Shown here one piece after another: positions 54,392 through 64,000 of a stretch of DNA of 64,000 nucleotides (its first letter is position 1; every line of letters starts with the position of its first letter). Both the position numbers and the translations under genes were made by a program. Source of the stretch: Isoetes taiwanensis (lineage: Eukaryota; Streptophyta; Lycopodiopsida; Isoetales; Isoetaceae); the NCBI GenBank assembly GCA_021234155.1, contig JAJEKV010000002.1:42769203-42833202 (forward strand), written 5' to 3'. The notes below the pieces were generated by a model, which saw only the letters and a list, made by a program, of their open reading frames with translations, had not been told where the DNA came from and ran no database searches.

Positions 54392-55854
54392 ATGGCTACT
54401 GAAGCCTTCATCGGTTGGTATAAGCCTCCCCCACATCAATGAAGTAGATGTCAATATAGTATTCAAGTATTTCAAAAGAATTTGACCTTTCAGCAACCCT
54501 GAACTCCAATCCTTTACGCCCGACAAGTCCTGCAAGAATTCCAAGAGAAAGTTGTCCCTAGCTTACGTAAGATACCGCCATGCATAGGGTACTTTGTACC
54601 AAGGACCGCATTGCAAACACCCTGATCATGTACCCAATATTGCCAAGGCATTGAGGAACAGAACCAACCGCTTACCAACCTACATGACCCTAACAAGCAA
54701 TGGCAAAGTCTTCTTCTCCTACAACACGCCCTTAGCTATATCTAGTATATAGGGCAGAAACCGTAATAGGTGAACCATCAATTCAGCCACTAGAGGTCAC
54801 ACCCTTGGACGCAGCAGCGGACGAACGCCTCCTGCTTGAGTACGAAGAGACCATAGCAGAAGCATCCGAAGAGAGTGAAGACTCCGAGCAGGAAAGCGAG
54901 GATGACATAGAGGTGGACCCAGAGGAGGAACGCCGGGAAGCGGAACAAGACATCACCCACTTCGAAGCTGACAGGACCACCCCGAGGATTGCACAACCAA
55001 TCGGGCTGGGAATAACAAGTCTAGCACCAGTCATAGTCGAAGGACAAGAATACTTGCTGCTAAATGACATCAAAAACCTCCCCGAATGTAGGGACAGAGG
55101 CTACCGCGTCGATGAACTCCTTCACCTTCTACGGCAACAGCCGGATCTAGAAGACTTCATCGACCAAGAAACGGAAGATTTTCCGGTACAAATACGAGAG
55201 GCAGCTACTTACACAGGACACACCATCTCGGACATTGAAGCTTACGGCACTATCAGAGGTATGATGACAGAAGAACTTCCTACTGAGGAGGAGTTTATAG
55301 CACTTCAGGAGCAGATGGGAATAAGGGGGAAGACAACAAGAGTACTTCAAGGGGAGTCTTCTTCCTCACAAGAACAGATAGCAAAATTCCAAGGGAGAGC
55401 CACAAACCTGACAAGTGTACGAACGCTCTTCCACGATTACAAGGAATTAGTTCAAGTACCCGTAGACCAGTATGCATCAAGGCACAGGGGCACCTCAGGG
55501 GCACGTGGAGGAGTACCGGGAGCAGCACTCAAATATTATCTTCCGCTCCTAACAGACGGTAGAGTAATAATATTTCACAAGCGCTTCAGCCCACGCGGAG
55601 AGGAAGCTGTGCAGATGCTGGTAGCACTTTCAGGATTTGGCATGCACGCACGCCTATCAGAAAAGGTGGACCATGTCATTTTAGTGAAGCGGAAAACAGC
55701 CTTGGGCATTTTCGACTTTGCAGTACCCCACCTTCGACAAGGTAGGTTGGCGATGCTAGCAGCTCATACCTCCCATAGACGGGTGGAAGAGCTAGCATCC
55801 GCCATCCGGGGGGGTCAAAGGGATATACTTTCGGGAACTTGGGAAGTACAGTAG
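54392..55854 (+). pseudogene. Retrotransposon ORF2, acidic protein of unknown function (frameshifted)
   Basis: The probable start is ATGGCTACTGAAGCC at 54392. The first ~390 bp are broken by several shifts and stops. From about 54754 a 360-codon frame is open. It has an acidic region (EESEDSEQESEDDIEVDPEEE), a middle with HLLRQQPDLEDFIDQETEDF, then a Gly/Arg-rich ARGGVPGAALKYYLPLL and VIIFHKRFSPRGEEAV. A C-terminal VKRKTALGIFDFAVPHLRQG follows. That last piece resembles histone H4 (KRKT...RQGR, one residue longer between), but upstream the H4 match is weak, so a histone fold is only suspected. I do not recognise any other domain. Confidence 0.5.
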
Positions 55855-56062
55855 GTACAGCCCAAGTAAAGAAGTTCCTTGAGGATCAACCCGACTATCA
55901 GTAAATTAATGGAAATCATGACTACTGTATTAAGATATATCGGCTATATATATTAATATAAGATCCTTTTTTTTTGAATTGCATTTCCAAATGTTTTTTT
56001 TGGTATCCTTGTCTTAACAATCATATCATTTAAACACCTAATGCAACCGACAAAAGGAACTC
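55855..56062. other. Spacer between ORF2 and gag
   Basis: AT-rich, with TATATATATTAATATAAG at about 55945 and a T9 run. No hairpin repeat is present here, unlike before ORF1 and ORF2. Confidence 0.4.
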
Positions 56063-57310
56063 ATGATAAATAGTGCCGATGTAATATGTGCGCGGTCGAG
56101 CAGCAGCGAGGAATGTCGACCTTGAGTTTGTTCCAAGCCCAAAGCGTCGACACCTCTCGTGCAATTCCAACCTCGGAACTATTCAAGAGTATTACGCACC
56201 GGTTAATCGAAGAAGAAATCTCGCAGATGAGGTCGATCTGCAAAGAGATCAAAGCCATCTTTGGCAGTGCGAGGAAGAAACAGACAAGACCAGAATGTAC
56301 TGTGTTCCGTGAGGCCCGCTCTCAGCACAAAGGAAAGGGAGAAAAGAGGAACCCACCAGTCTTCTAGTTCCAAATCTTCCGACGGCTTCTGGATTCAAGC
56401 AATCGGAGTCCTAAGGGGAAACAAGAAGAACGGCCCTGAAGGAAGAAAGAATAACGGAGACAAAGAAGGCCAATCCGACTACCGAAGAAGGTCGATTCGC
56501 CTTAAGTAATGTCTGGAAAGCACGCAAAGCCGGAACAGTTTTTCGTAAAACGTATCGTGGATGGACGCCGGGCATGGCTAGACGAGATGAGTGAGTACGA
56601 AATGCTTACGGCATGAAAGATAAAGATAAGGGCGGGGTAGCCACCGCGAAACTTAAAAAGGCAGCCCGTATTTGGTGGAGGGTTATGCTAAAGCCCATGG
56701 GATGAGCGAGAGACAAGTGCAGTTCACAAAGTTTGCAAGGGCCTTCAAAAGCACTATGTTCCAAGAGAACACAAGTGTCACCAGATGCAAGCGTTCCACA
56801 GTTGCAAATAGGGGAACAAATTCGTCTGAAAATATACGGAAGAGTTCATGAGGTTGAGGCTATATGTACCAAAACTCGGCCGAGAAGAGCAGCGAAGGAA
56901 GGCTATGTGGAGGGGTTGAATGAGGACCTACGGAAGATAGTCCGAGCCCTCAACCCACGCCAAAGATATCGGAGGCGAAGCGAAGGCACCGGAGCCTCTG
57001 AGGGACAGGGCCTCGGCGCGAACCCAAACAGTGGTATGACAAGGGAAAAGCATATGGAGGTCAGAGCCCAAGAGCAAACAGTCCATCGCTGCAAAAGACT
57101 CCATACAACGGAAATCAATGGAAACAGCCAGAGAAAAAGCAAGTCAGCTTCAAAGATGAAGGACAAGGGGGAGGCTCGAACTACTCAAAGACAGTCAAGC
57201 AGTTCCTCAACTCCATCCCGAAAGAAAAGCGGCAGGAATGTATAGAAAAACAGTTGTGCTTCCGGTGTTTCCAGCCGGGGCATAGAACACCTGGCCGCCT
57301 GCTCGCGATC
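56063..57310 (+). pseudogene. Gag polyprotein region, broken
   Basis: Pieces in three frames show a gag-like order. A capsid part has KDKDKGGVATAKLKKAARIWWRV near 56610-56690, then FKSTMFQEN-like and LQIGEQIRLKIYGRVHEVEA (to 56870), YVEGLNEDLRKIVRAL, and a basic Ser-rich stretch. A CCHC zinc knuckle begins CFRCFQPGHR at about 57256 with its last Cys lost to a shift. Gag packages the RNA and forms the particle. At least five frame changes make it non-functional as written. Confidence 0.7.
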
Positions 57311-57769
57311 AATGCGGCAGACTTTTCAGCGGAGATGGGAGGTTGGGAGACCCCGACAGAAGAAGAAGAGGACGAAGGACGCGACTATATCCATGGTGAG
57401 TGTCACATCTTTGCCGCCATAGACACGGAAAGCGCAGAGAGCCAGTACCAAGTGATATCCACGATTGGTAAAATAGCCGCCAAATCTTTTATAGTCCTCA
57501 TAGACTGTGGCAGTTCCCACAATTTTGCGTCACCAAGGATGGCACAAATGCTAAAGTTGAAAACACTAAAGTCTAAGCCCAGACCAGTAGTGTTAGCCAG
57601 CGGAGCCATAAGGCACACGGCCGGCAAGAGGGTGAATTTCAATATAGACTTACCGGGTATCAATATTGAAATGGGAGCAGAGATCATGAGCATAGGAAAA
57701 TATGACCTCATCATAGGTATGGAATACCTCAACCCGTCGAAAGCACAAATAGATTGTGGAGAGCTTTAA
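57311..57769 (+). CDS. Retroviral-type aspartic protease
   Basis: The frame from about 57254 to 57769 holds IAAKSFIVLIDCGSSHNFAS, in which Asp-Cys-Gly replaces the usual Asp-Ser/Thr-Gly of the active site. RPVVLASGAIRHTAGKR and ILID-like GINIEMGAEIMSI strands follow, then DLIIGMEYL (flap and second half). It would cleave Gag-Pol. The next frame (RT) follows after a shift. Confidence 0.7.
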   Translation, partial: NAADFSAEMGGWETPTEEEEDEGRDYIHGECHIFAAIDTESAESQYQVISTIGKIAAKSFIVLIDCGSSHNFASPRMAQMLKLKTLKSKPRPVVLASGAIRHTAGKRVNFNIDLPGINIEMGAEIMSIGKYDLIIGMEYLNPSKAQIDCGEL

Positions 57770-57822
57770 GGTGAAGCTCCACGGCCCTAACGGAAAAATC
57801 ATAGAAATCTCGGGGTAAGCAA

Positions 57823-58866
57823 GTGACACCTATAATGCAATGCATGTCGAGTAAGAAATTACTTAGATGCATCAAAAGGGAGCAAGTTGCATACATCTTC
57901 AAATTAGAACTTGCCGAGGAAGAGGCACCAGAAGATAAGGAAGATAAACCAATAAGCAAACTACCCAAGCAGGTAGCCAAGCTAATAGAGGAATTCCATG
58001 ACTTGTTCCCCGACGAAATCAAGGAGCTTCCGCCATATAGGGGGGGTAGAGTGCGCGAATTGCACTTGAACCGTGCACTAAGCCCACAAGTAAGGCACCA
58101 TATAGAATGACAAACTCACGAACTATCGAGTTGAAGAAGCAATTGCAAGAGCTCTTAGACCTAGGGTTCATAAGACCTAGTGTCTCTCTCGTTCGAGCCC
58201 CCATCTTATTCGTCAAAAAAAAAAGATGGAAGCCTCGAGGATGTGTATTGACTATCGTCAATTAAACAAACACACAATCAAGAACAAGTATGCCTTACCT
58301 AGAGCGGATGATCCGATGGATCGGTTACAAAAGGTGCCGGGTCTTCTCCAAAATAGACTTAAGGTTTGATATCATCAAATTAGAATCAAGGAGGAAGATA
58401 TTCACAAGACGGCCTTCCTAACAAGATACGCCACTATGAATTCACAAATGCCATTTGGCCTATCAAACGCGCCCGGAACATTCATGAGACTCATGAACGA
58501 TATCTTTCGGAATTCCTTGACACATTTGTTATCGTGTTCTTCGATGACATCTTAGTGTATAGCAAGTCCCTAGAGGAGCACATTCAACATTTGAGAAGGG
58601 TACTTGAGAAGTCGAAGGCACCAGCTTTTATCGCGAAATTGTCGAAATGTCATTTCGCCACCGAAAAGAGTGGAATACTTGGGGCATATTATATCAGCGG
58701 ATGGCATCTCCACCGATCCGGCAAAGATCCAAGCGGTGATTGAATGGCCAGCACCAAAGAACATACACGAGGTGAGAAGCTTTTTAGGCTTGGCAGGATA
58801 TTATAGAAAGTTCGTCAAGAACTTTGCTAAGATAGCAGCCCCCTTAACGGACCTCACCAAGGCGTA
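57823..58866 (+). pseudogene. Ty3/gypsy reverse transcriptase domain, frameshifted
   Basis: Order: an N-terminal connection (EEFHDLFPDEIKELPPYRG), a shift at ~58100, [20 protein letters not shown] and a palm start ([23 protein letters not shown]-type residues near 58245). After more shifts come FSKIDLR (motif A Asp) near 58340 and [19 protein letters not shown] (motif B) near 58450. [14 protein letters not shown] (motif C, two Asp) is near 58530, and [18 protein letters not shown] with [12 protein letters not shown] near 58700-58810. Motifs are well kept but spread over at least four frames. Confidence 0.8.
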
Positions 58867-58879
58867 AAAAAGATAAAAA

Positions 58880-60882
58880 GACTGGGGGCACATTGGCAAA
58901 AGAAGGCTCAAGCAGGATTTGAGAAGTTAAAGGAGGCCTTAACAACCGCCCCTGTCTTAACACTGCCTGATCCAGAGAAGGACAAGCTAGTCGCAACGGA
59001 CGCGAGCAAGATTGCGACGGGAGCAGTCTTAATGCAAGAGGAAAGAGTGATAGCATACGATTCACGAAAGATGAATGACGCAGAGACTCGCTACCCGACA
59101 CATGATCAGGAGCTATTGGCAGTAGTAAGAGCTTTAAAGATCTGGAGACACTATCTATTGGGAAGGAAGTTCCAATTAGATACCGACCACCAGAGTCTGC
59201 AATACATCTTCACGCAACCATTGTTGAATCTAAGACAAAGAAGATGGATGGAGTTCCTCGAAGAGTACGACTTCGAGATTGTATACAAGCCGGGAAAACT
59301 CAATGTGGTCGCAGACGCTCTGTCAAGGCACCCCTTAACAACAAGGGTGCATTGCAATGCCATATCAACACTCACCAGTGAGTTTGGCAAGAAAATAGAA
59401 GAAACGGTGCCAACAGACAAGGACTTCCAGGAAGTATGGGCTAGCCTCTCTAAAGAGGCAAGAACGGACAAAGAGAGAGAAGCCTTCAAATATTTTAAAA
59501 AGGAAGGAAAGCTCTTGTACCATAAAAATAAGTTGTGTGTGCCAGAATCATCCGGAGTCAGAAGGTTGATCCTCCACGACACCCACAACAGCCCAATAGC
59601 CGGCCACGCAGGGTTTACGAAAACTTACTTCAAGATAAGAAGTAGTTACTATTGGCCAGGCATGAAGAAGCAGATAGCAAGGTACATACGCAAGTGTCAG
59701 CTATGCCAGCAGACCAAAGCGGAACAACTACGAATTCCAGGAGCATTAGAGCCATTGCCAGTACCAAACTCCAAGTGGGAGATAATAAGCATGGACTTCA
59801 TTACAGGGCTCCCTAGAACCATAAGGGGCAAAGATGCCTTAATGGTCGTAGTCGACAAATTGTCGAAGATGGCGCATTTTGTGCCTTGTAGGAGCACCGA
59901 CACGGCATTAGACACAGCGGTGCTATTCACAAAGGAGATTTTTAGACTCCATGGGATGCCAAGAGAAATAATCTCTGATAGAGATTCGAAGTTCATGAGT
60001 GCATTCTGGCAGGATCTCTTCAGCACCATCGGAACGAAATTGTCGATGAGCACGGCTTATCACCCTCAGACAGATGGGCAGACGGAGCGCACCAATCGGA
60101 TACTCGAAGATATGTTGCGTAATTATGTCTGGAACAAGCAATCAAAGTGGGACGACTTCATTTACTTGGTTGAGTTTGCATACAATAGCACCAAGCAAGA
60201 GTCATCCCAAATGTCGCCGTTTATGATCAACTACGGCTATCAGTGCTTGACACCAGACACTTGGCACAACCCTGTGTCCAAGGTAGAAGTATCCCAGCAG
60301 ATGCTCGCCGAGATGCAACAATTGGTTGAAGAGGTGCGAGGATACCTCTTAGCAGCAAGAAGCAGGCAAAAGAGCATAGCTGAGCGGCACCGAACAGTAA
60401 GGGAGTTCCAAGTAGGGGACAATGTTTGGCTAAAGATAAAAGTCAAACAAGTGAAACTCCGCATCGGCAATTGCAAGAAGCTTGCTCCAAGGTGGGCTGG
60501 TCCATTTAAAATTGTCAAAAGAGTAGGTAACCAAGCCTACAAATTGGACTTACCAGCACACCTCAAGATCCATAGAGTCTTTCACGTAAGTCTTCTAAAG
60601 AAACACACTCCTAATCCAGAGGAAGTATTGGAGACACCGAGTTTACTGGAATTAACAGACGATCAACTTGAGATTGTCCCTGAGGTTCTTCTCGACCGAT
60701 CTTATAAGAAGACGAGAAGATCTCAATTTCTCCAGTACCTTGTGAAATGGACGCACTTACCAGTGGAGGACGCTACGTGGGTACTACAATCAGATCTTGA
60801 GAAGCAGTACCCACAATTCATGGAGCAATGCAAGGGTCAGCTCGTCACCGAAGTGATCGACTCCGAACCGATGGGTGAGTGA
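58880..60882 (+). CDS. RNase H - integrase - chromodomain part of pol
   Basis: A long uninterrupted frame ending at 60882 (at least 616 codons). RNase H: LVATDASKIATGAVL, YPTHDQELLAVV, DHQSL and NVVADALSRHP. Integrase: a zinc HHCC (H...H...CQLC), catalytic MDFITGLP, ISDRDSKF and QTERTNR (D, D, E), then a GPF-like APRWAGPFKIVKRVG. A C-terminal chromodomain follows near residues 555-600: LQYLVKWTHLPVEDATWV, with two cage-type Trp retained and the first aromatic not obvious. Chromodomains of chromoviruses steer integration to methylated-H3 chromatin. This is the best preserved part of the element. Confidence 0.9.
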
Positions 60883-61592
60883 GGTAAAGTAGGAGTCTAC
60901 TTCCGATGCCACGGAAGTAGTCAGCTTGAGAGAAAAGAGGTCATTCAGGAAATGCATTAATAGGAAAAGCACCTCTAGCCCCATATATGTTTTGATAGGA
61001 GGAATCTGTCCTTCACGCCCCATATACGGGAAGGACCCCATCCTCCACGATGGGCAACTAAAGGTGTAGGCATGAGCGGCATATAGGCATGATAGGGGCT
61101 GTCTCCACGGCCACGATGGAAGAAGCATCCTCTTCCTATGCCGGGAGATTAGTCGCACATTCATGTAGATAGGTGGGGTGGTCACCATATAACCAAAAAT
61201 TTTATTAATAATTAAATGATACTAATGTAGTGTTGAACCTGCAGGCCAATAGAACGACGAACAGGCGGGAGGTTGCACTACAACACCTTGTAGCATATGT
61301 ACTGAATAAATGCTACAAGGGGACGAGAACTTTAAGAACACTTTTTGTGATGTTCAATCTTGATAATTTAACTTAATATTTTAATGTTGATAATTTTACC
61401 TAATGTTGAATTAAGGCATAAATTAAATGCCTTACCATGTGGTGATTGTAAACATTACAATTGGAATTTTAAGTATTATCTTATAATAATTCTGTTAATT
61501 ACATGTACCATCCAAGCTTCCTTTTGCAGGTATCTTTCCAAGGTGGGGAGACTCGTGATGCTGCGGACAGCATCAATCCAAGGTGGGGAGAA
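60883..61592 (+). other. 3' internal region with duplicated polypurine tract
   Basis: Non-coding. CCAAGGTGGGGAGA occurs twice: at about 61538, and at 61579-61592 directly next to the 3' LTR, where it must be the plus-strand primer. The ~39-bp distance suggests a small duplication that also copied CAGCATCAA-like sequence. Confidence 0.7.
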
Positions 61593-63154
61593 TGTGACGT
61601 TCCAGGATAATATACGGCATGAATACGTATATTATACCGACACGTCACTAGTACATGTCGACTTAGACGACATGTACGCATCGACCATAAAAGGGTAGCA
61701 CCCTAGGGTACAACCTTGTGACCGATTATATTGCACATGCTAAGACCACATGTGAATATAATATCCTTTTGCCATGTGGCAATAGCCCATTAACCAATCA
61801 GGGCCCAGCCCTAAAGTCGTGGGGATAAAGGGGCATAAACCCTAAAAGGGAAACCCTTTCAGTTCCCAGCCCCATAGGTCGGATTGGAGCAGCAGTGGAC
61901 GATTTCTCGCGTGAACAGTAGCAGAGGAACCGACATTCCTTAGCAGCAGCACCATCCAAGCCAGCAATCTCGAGATTCAGCAGCATGGACGCCTTCAGAG
62001 GAGTGGGAGCCAGCCAAGAAGCCGGTTAGTGATGGATCCGATAGTTAGATCCGAATTTTCAGCCCTCATTCCATAGGATTAGTGTTCATTCTTGGCTATA
62101 GGCGACCCCTACAGCCTAAGAATGATAGATACTAACAAAGGAACCTAACCATGTATGATTAGGTAGATTAGAATAGATGTATTCTATTGTTTCAGTTCTG
62201 ATGTGATGTTATTGTGATATTCTATGCGCCACTCTTGTGTATTGGGAAGGGGGGTAGAGACCCAGAGCCCAAGTAGTTGTATGATCATAGTTTTAGCCCA
62301 TTAATTCCCAATTAATGTGGCCTGTGCATAGGAGCCCGCCTGGCTGTGGGTGGCGGAGCTAGACCGGCTGACAAGGGAGGGCTTGTCTATTCACGGTTGA
62401 TCCCGCTGGCGCGTAAAGACGGCCGGGGAACGTTGTGAGCTAGGCCTAATACCCTGGCACTGCGTGAGGGCAGGGTATGGGCTCGACACTCGTGGGGTGA
62501 TGCGTCGCCTTCCAGTGAGTTCAAGTCGTATACGAGCAGTGGCTCTCTAGCTCGCCCGTGGGTAGCATGAACCTTCGAGGAGAGAGAGAGATCTCCTCCT
62601 CGCCTCATTGGGACCGGGAGATGCAACCCGGAGTAGTAGCCCCCGGCTATTCACCCTAAGAGGCTACGGTCGCTCCAATACTTTTCAGCCTATCTCGCAT
62701 AGTATGCACAGGGAGGGGCGGATGGAGTGGACTACCCAACGGCCATGTTCCTTTGCCACCAAATCCATTTGCCATGAATTGGCCTGTATTGTTCTCGAGA
62801 CCCCAAGTCGTCGGGCCGACCCCATGAGTCGAGCCCGGTAGGATCTTCCCTATGTTATGTTGTTGTACCGATGTGTGATGCGCCTATCGTGATATGGTGG
62901 ACCACCCTTCGAGGTGGGTATATTATTATTGTGTGATGCTATGTGCTCATGTTTTGTTTACGCTTCCGTTGCTAGGTCGATCCCGAGGGAGACGGGATGA
63001 ATGACACGTCCATTCTTCCCCGTCGGGTTCTTGGCCACCATCGAGGGCCCGATGCTAGGTGGATGGCCTCACATCAGCGGGCAGATGCTGGTTTGAGGGA
63101 TGATCTCCAGTTTGTATACGATCGGGGCATCGTATATGAGCCGGGGCCGTCACA
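61593..63154 (+). repeat. 3' LTR (1562 bp)
   Basis: Partner of the 5' LTR with the same ends. Differences include G-to-A changes such as GCGGCGG/GCAGCAG near 61946 and many 1-6 bp complex changes in GC-rich places after 62320. The right target duplication CCATG follows. Confidence 0.95.
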
Positions 63155-64000
63155 CCATGTTGCCTTTTTGACTAATGTGGATATTTGAATTCATGATGCA
63201 GGTTTGTCCAAAGAAGCTCATATTGAAAGGTAAGGGAATCTCCTTTTTTGTGAAATATTTTTCTAATTTGGTGGCTTTGATAGTCCCCAATCTGATTTCA
63301 TCATCCAGAATTCCAGTTAAAGCTTTCCATGTCTCAACATTGATAGGAGCGAGTGCCCCGAAATTTTGACTCTTCCAGATAGCGTGTGCCCAAGTAGAAG
63401 CATAGCATTCCACACTTTGTTCAGGAATGAGAGGGAATCTGGCAGAATTCTGTAGGGTTAAAGTAGGAACTTCTTCCTCTTCACCATCATTGGACTCAGC
63501 ATTCTTGTTACTATTGTTGCTGTTGTCATTAGTTCCAAAAAGGTCATCATCAGAGAGATCATTTTTAGAAAACAAACAATTGTGGACCTCATTATTCAAA
63601 TAATCAGGAACTTCAGTTCCTTCTATATTTTCATCAGCCTGCAAAGAGGACTTGATCTCGTTAATCTTTTCCAAATGTCTAAGACCTATTAGAAATTTTC
63701 TGCCCAAATCATCTTCAGTGCAAGTTCTGGAAAAAAGAACACTGTCCATGTCACAATAAACCTTGGTGATCAGGGATTTACAAACCTCCAGTTTGAAGCT
63801 GGCCTTTTTCATTTGTTGAAAGATATTAAACCATCCGTTGAAACTAAAGTAGCTGACAGGGGATTTATCCTTATCCCCCAAATTGATTTCCTTGTGTACG
63901 ATAAATTCATGAACCTCCTTGTTTTTGATGCAAGCGATTATAGTTTGCACAACAAAATTTGGGCTGGATATCATGCACTGGTCATATTTGAGTGAAATAA
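63155..64000 (-). CDS. Penelope-like element, N-terminal region, part 1 (continues past the window edge)
   Basis: Open to the window edge, so the start is outside or at an internal Met such as 63974. It encodes NMSFFGQTCIMNSN, YFSFNGWFNIFQQMKKASFK, an acidic Asn/Ser-rich stretch (NDNSNNSNKNAESNDGEEEE) and WKALTGILDDEIRLGTIKAT, ending at GNM where the LTR element is inserted. The reading frame continues without loss in 49920-49234. I recognise no named domain. It lies on the same strand as, and upstream of, the RT exon. Confidence 0.6.

Larger units (their letters stand above)
49921..63154 (+). mobile_element. Chromodomain Ty3/gypsy LTR retrotransposon carrying a histone H3-like ORF
   Basis: 13.2 kb. 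LTRs start TGTGACGTTCC and end GCCGTCACA; the target duplication is CCATG (49916-49920 and 63155-63159). Order: 5' LTR, initiator-Met primer site, three 68-bp hairpin repeats, ORF1 (H3-like), two hairpin repeats, ORF2 (unknown), gag, protease, RT, RNase H, integrase, chromodomain, polypurine tract, 3' LTR. The pol order (integrase last) is Ty3/gypsy and the chromodomain places it among chromoviruses. Gag-pol has several frameshifts. Two additional genes between LTR and gag are not usual for the group. Confidence 0.95.

Noticed and set aside
55490-55600. H2A-like similarity in ORF2 (GAALKYYLPLL against AAVLEYLAAEV)
   Set aside because: Too short and hydrophobic to mean anything without a profile search.
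46835-64000. Giant-virus or other viral insertion
   Set aside because: No capsid, polymerase B or other viral hallmark genes; the genes fit retroelements.

Overview
This window is nuclear DNA from a land plant, most likely a fern or another seed-free vascular plant. The evidence is spliceosomal introns with GT/AG borders, a plant-type F-actin capping protein alpha gene, a long PLS-class PPR protein in a style I associate with ferns (repeated Y(A/G)KCGSM units, with a K..SLEK..AIHSQ linker between triplets), and a very dense nested load of mobile elements. There are no bacterial-type genes, rRNA genes or CRISPR arrays. The fern assignment is inference; 'land plant' is secure.

Layout. 1-2.8 kb: no gene seen. 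2.96-3.3 kb: a proline-rich open frame, possibly a truncated first exon. 3.34-7.21 kb: a large non-coding foldback (two ~1.55-kb inverted arms). 7.85-8.87 kb: a short element with terminal inverted repeats. 10.24-10.93 kb: a PIF/Harbinger-type MITE. 11.8-13.0 kb: a broken Crypton-like (DUF3504-type) gene running into a ~200-bp (TATC)n microsatellite. 13.7-14.0 kb: three G-boxes. 14.8-18.55 kb: a tail-to-tail inverted pair of Replitron-like HUH-endonuclease elements. 18.78-19.25 kb: a TRIM with 5-bp target duplication.

19.8-44.2 kb is a segmental-duplication patchwork. PPR copy A (pseudogene) is followed by the 5' part of a LINE. A 2.4-kb repeat called X here follows, in three direct copies (X1-X3). 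Between X1 and X2 lie the first exons of the capping protein alpha gene, into which the intact 889-codon PPR copy B has been placed, and X2 is joined to a PPR copy C fragment. A LINE fragment, X3 and a LINE 3' end with its poly-A tract complete the patchwork.

44.2-64 kb: a minus-strand, intron-containing gene for a Penelope-like reverse transcriptase is split by a 13.2-kb chromodomain-bearing Ty3/gypsy LTR retrotransposon (LTRs 49921-51489 and 61593-63154, target duplication CCATG).

The outstanding discovery is inside that retrotransposon. Its first ORF begins with the first ten residues of histone H3 (MARTKQTARK) and ends in a recognisable H3 histone fold, joined by about 300 residues of charged coiled coil and proline-rich linker. 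A second extra ORF follows, with a weaker histone H4-like C-terminal stretch. Upstream of each extra ORF are 68-bp nested-hairpin repeats (3 + 2 copies, ~212-bp spacing), a telo-box and a TATA box. The polyprotein downstream ends in a chromodomain, a domain type that in other proteins reads methylated H3 tails. The element may therefore carry both a histone-tail mimic and its reader; this link is inference. Many frames are broken by 1-nt shifts, so most copies are dead or carry consensus errors.
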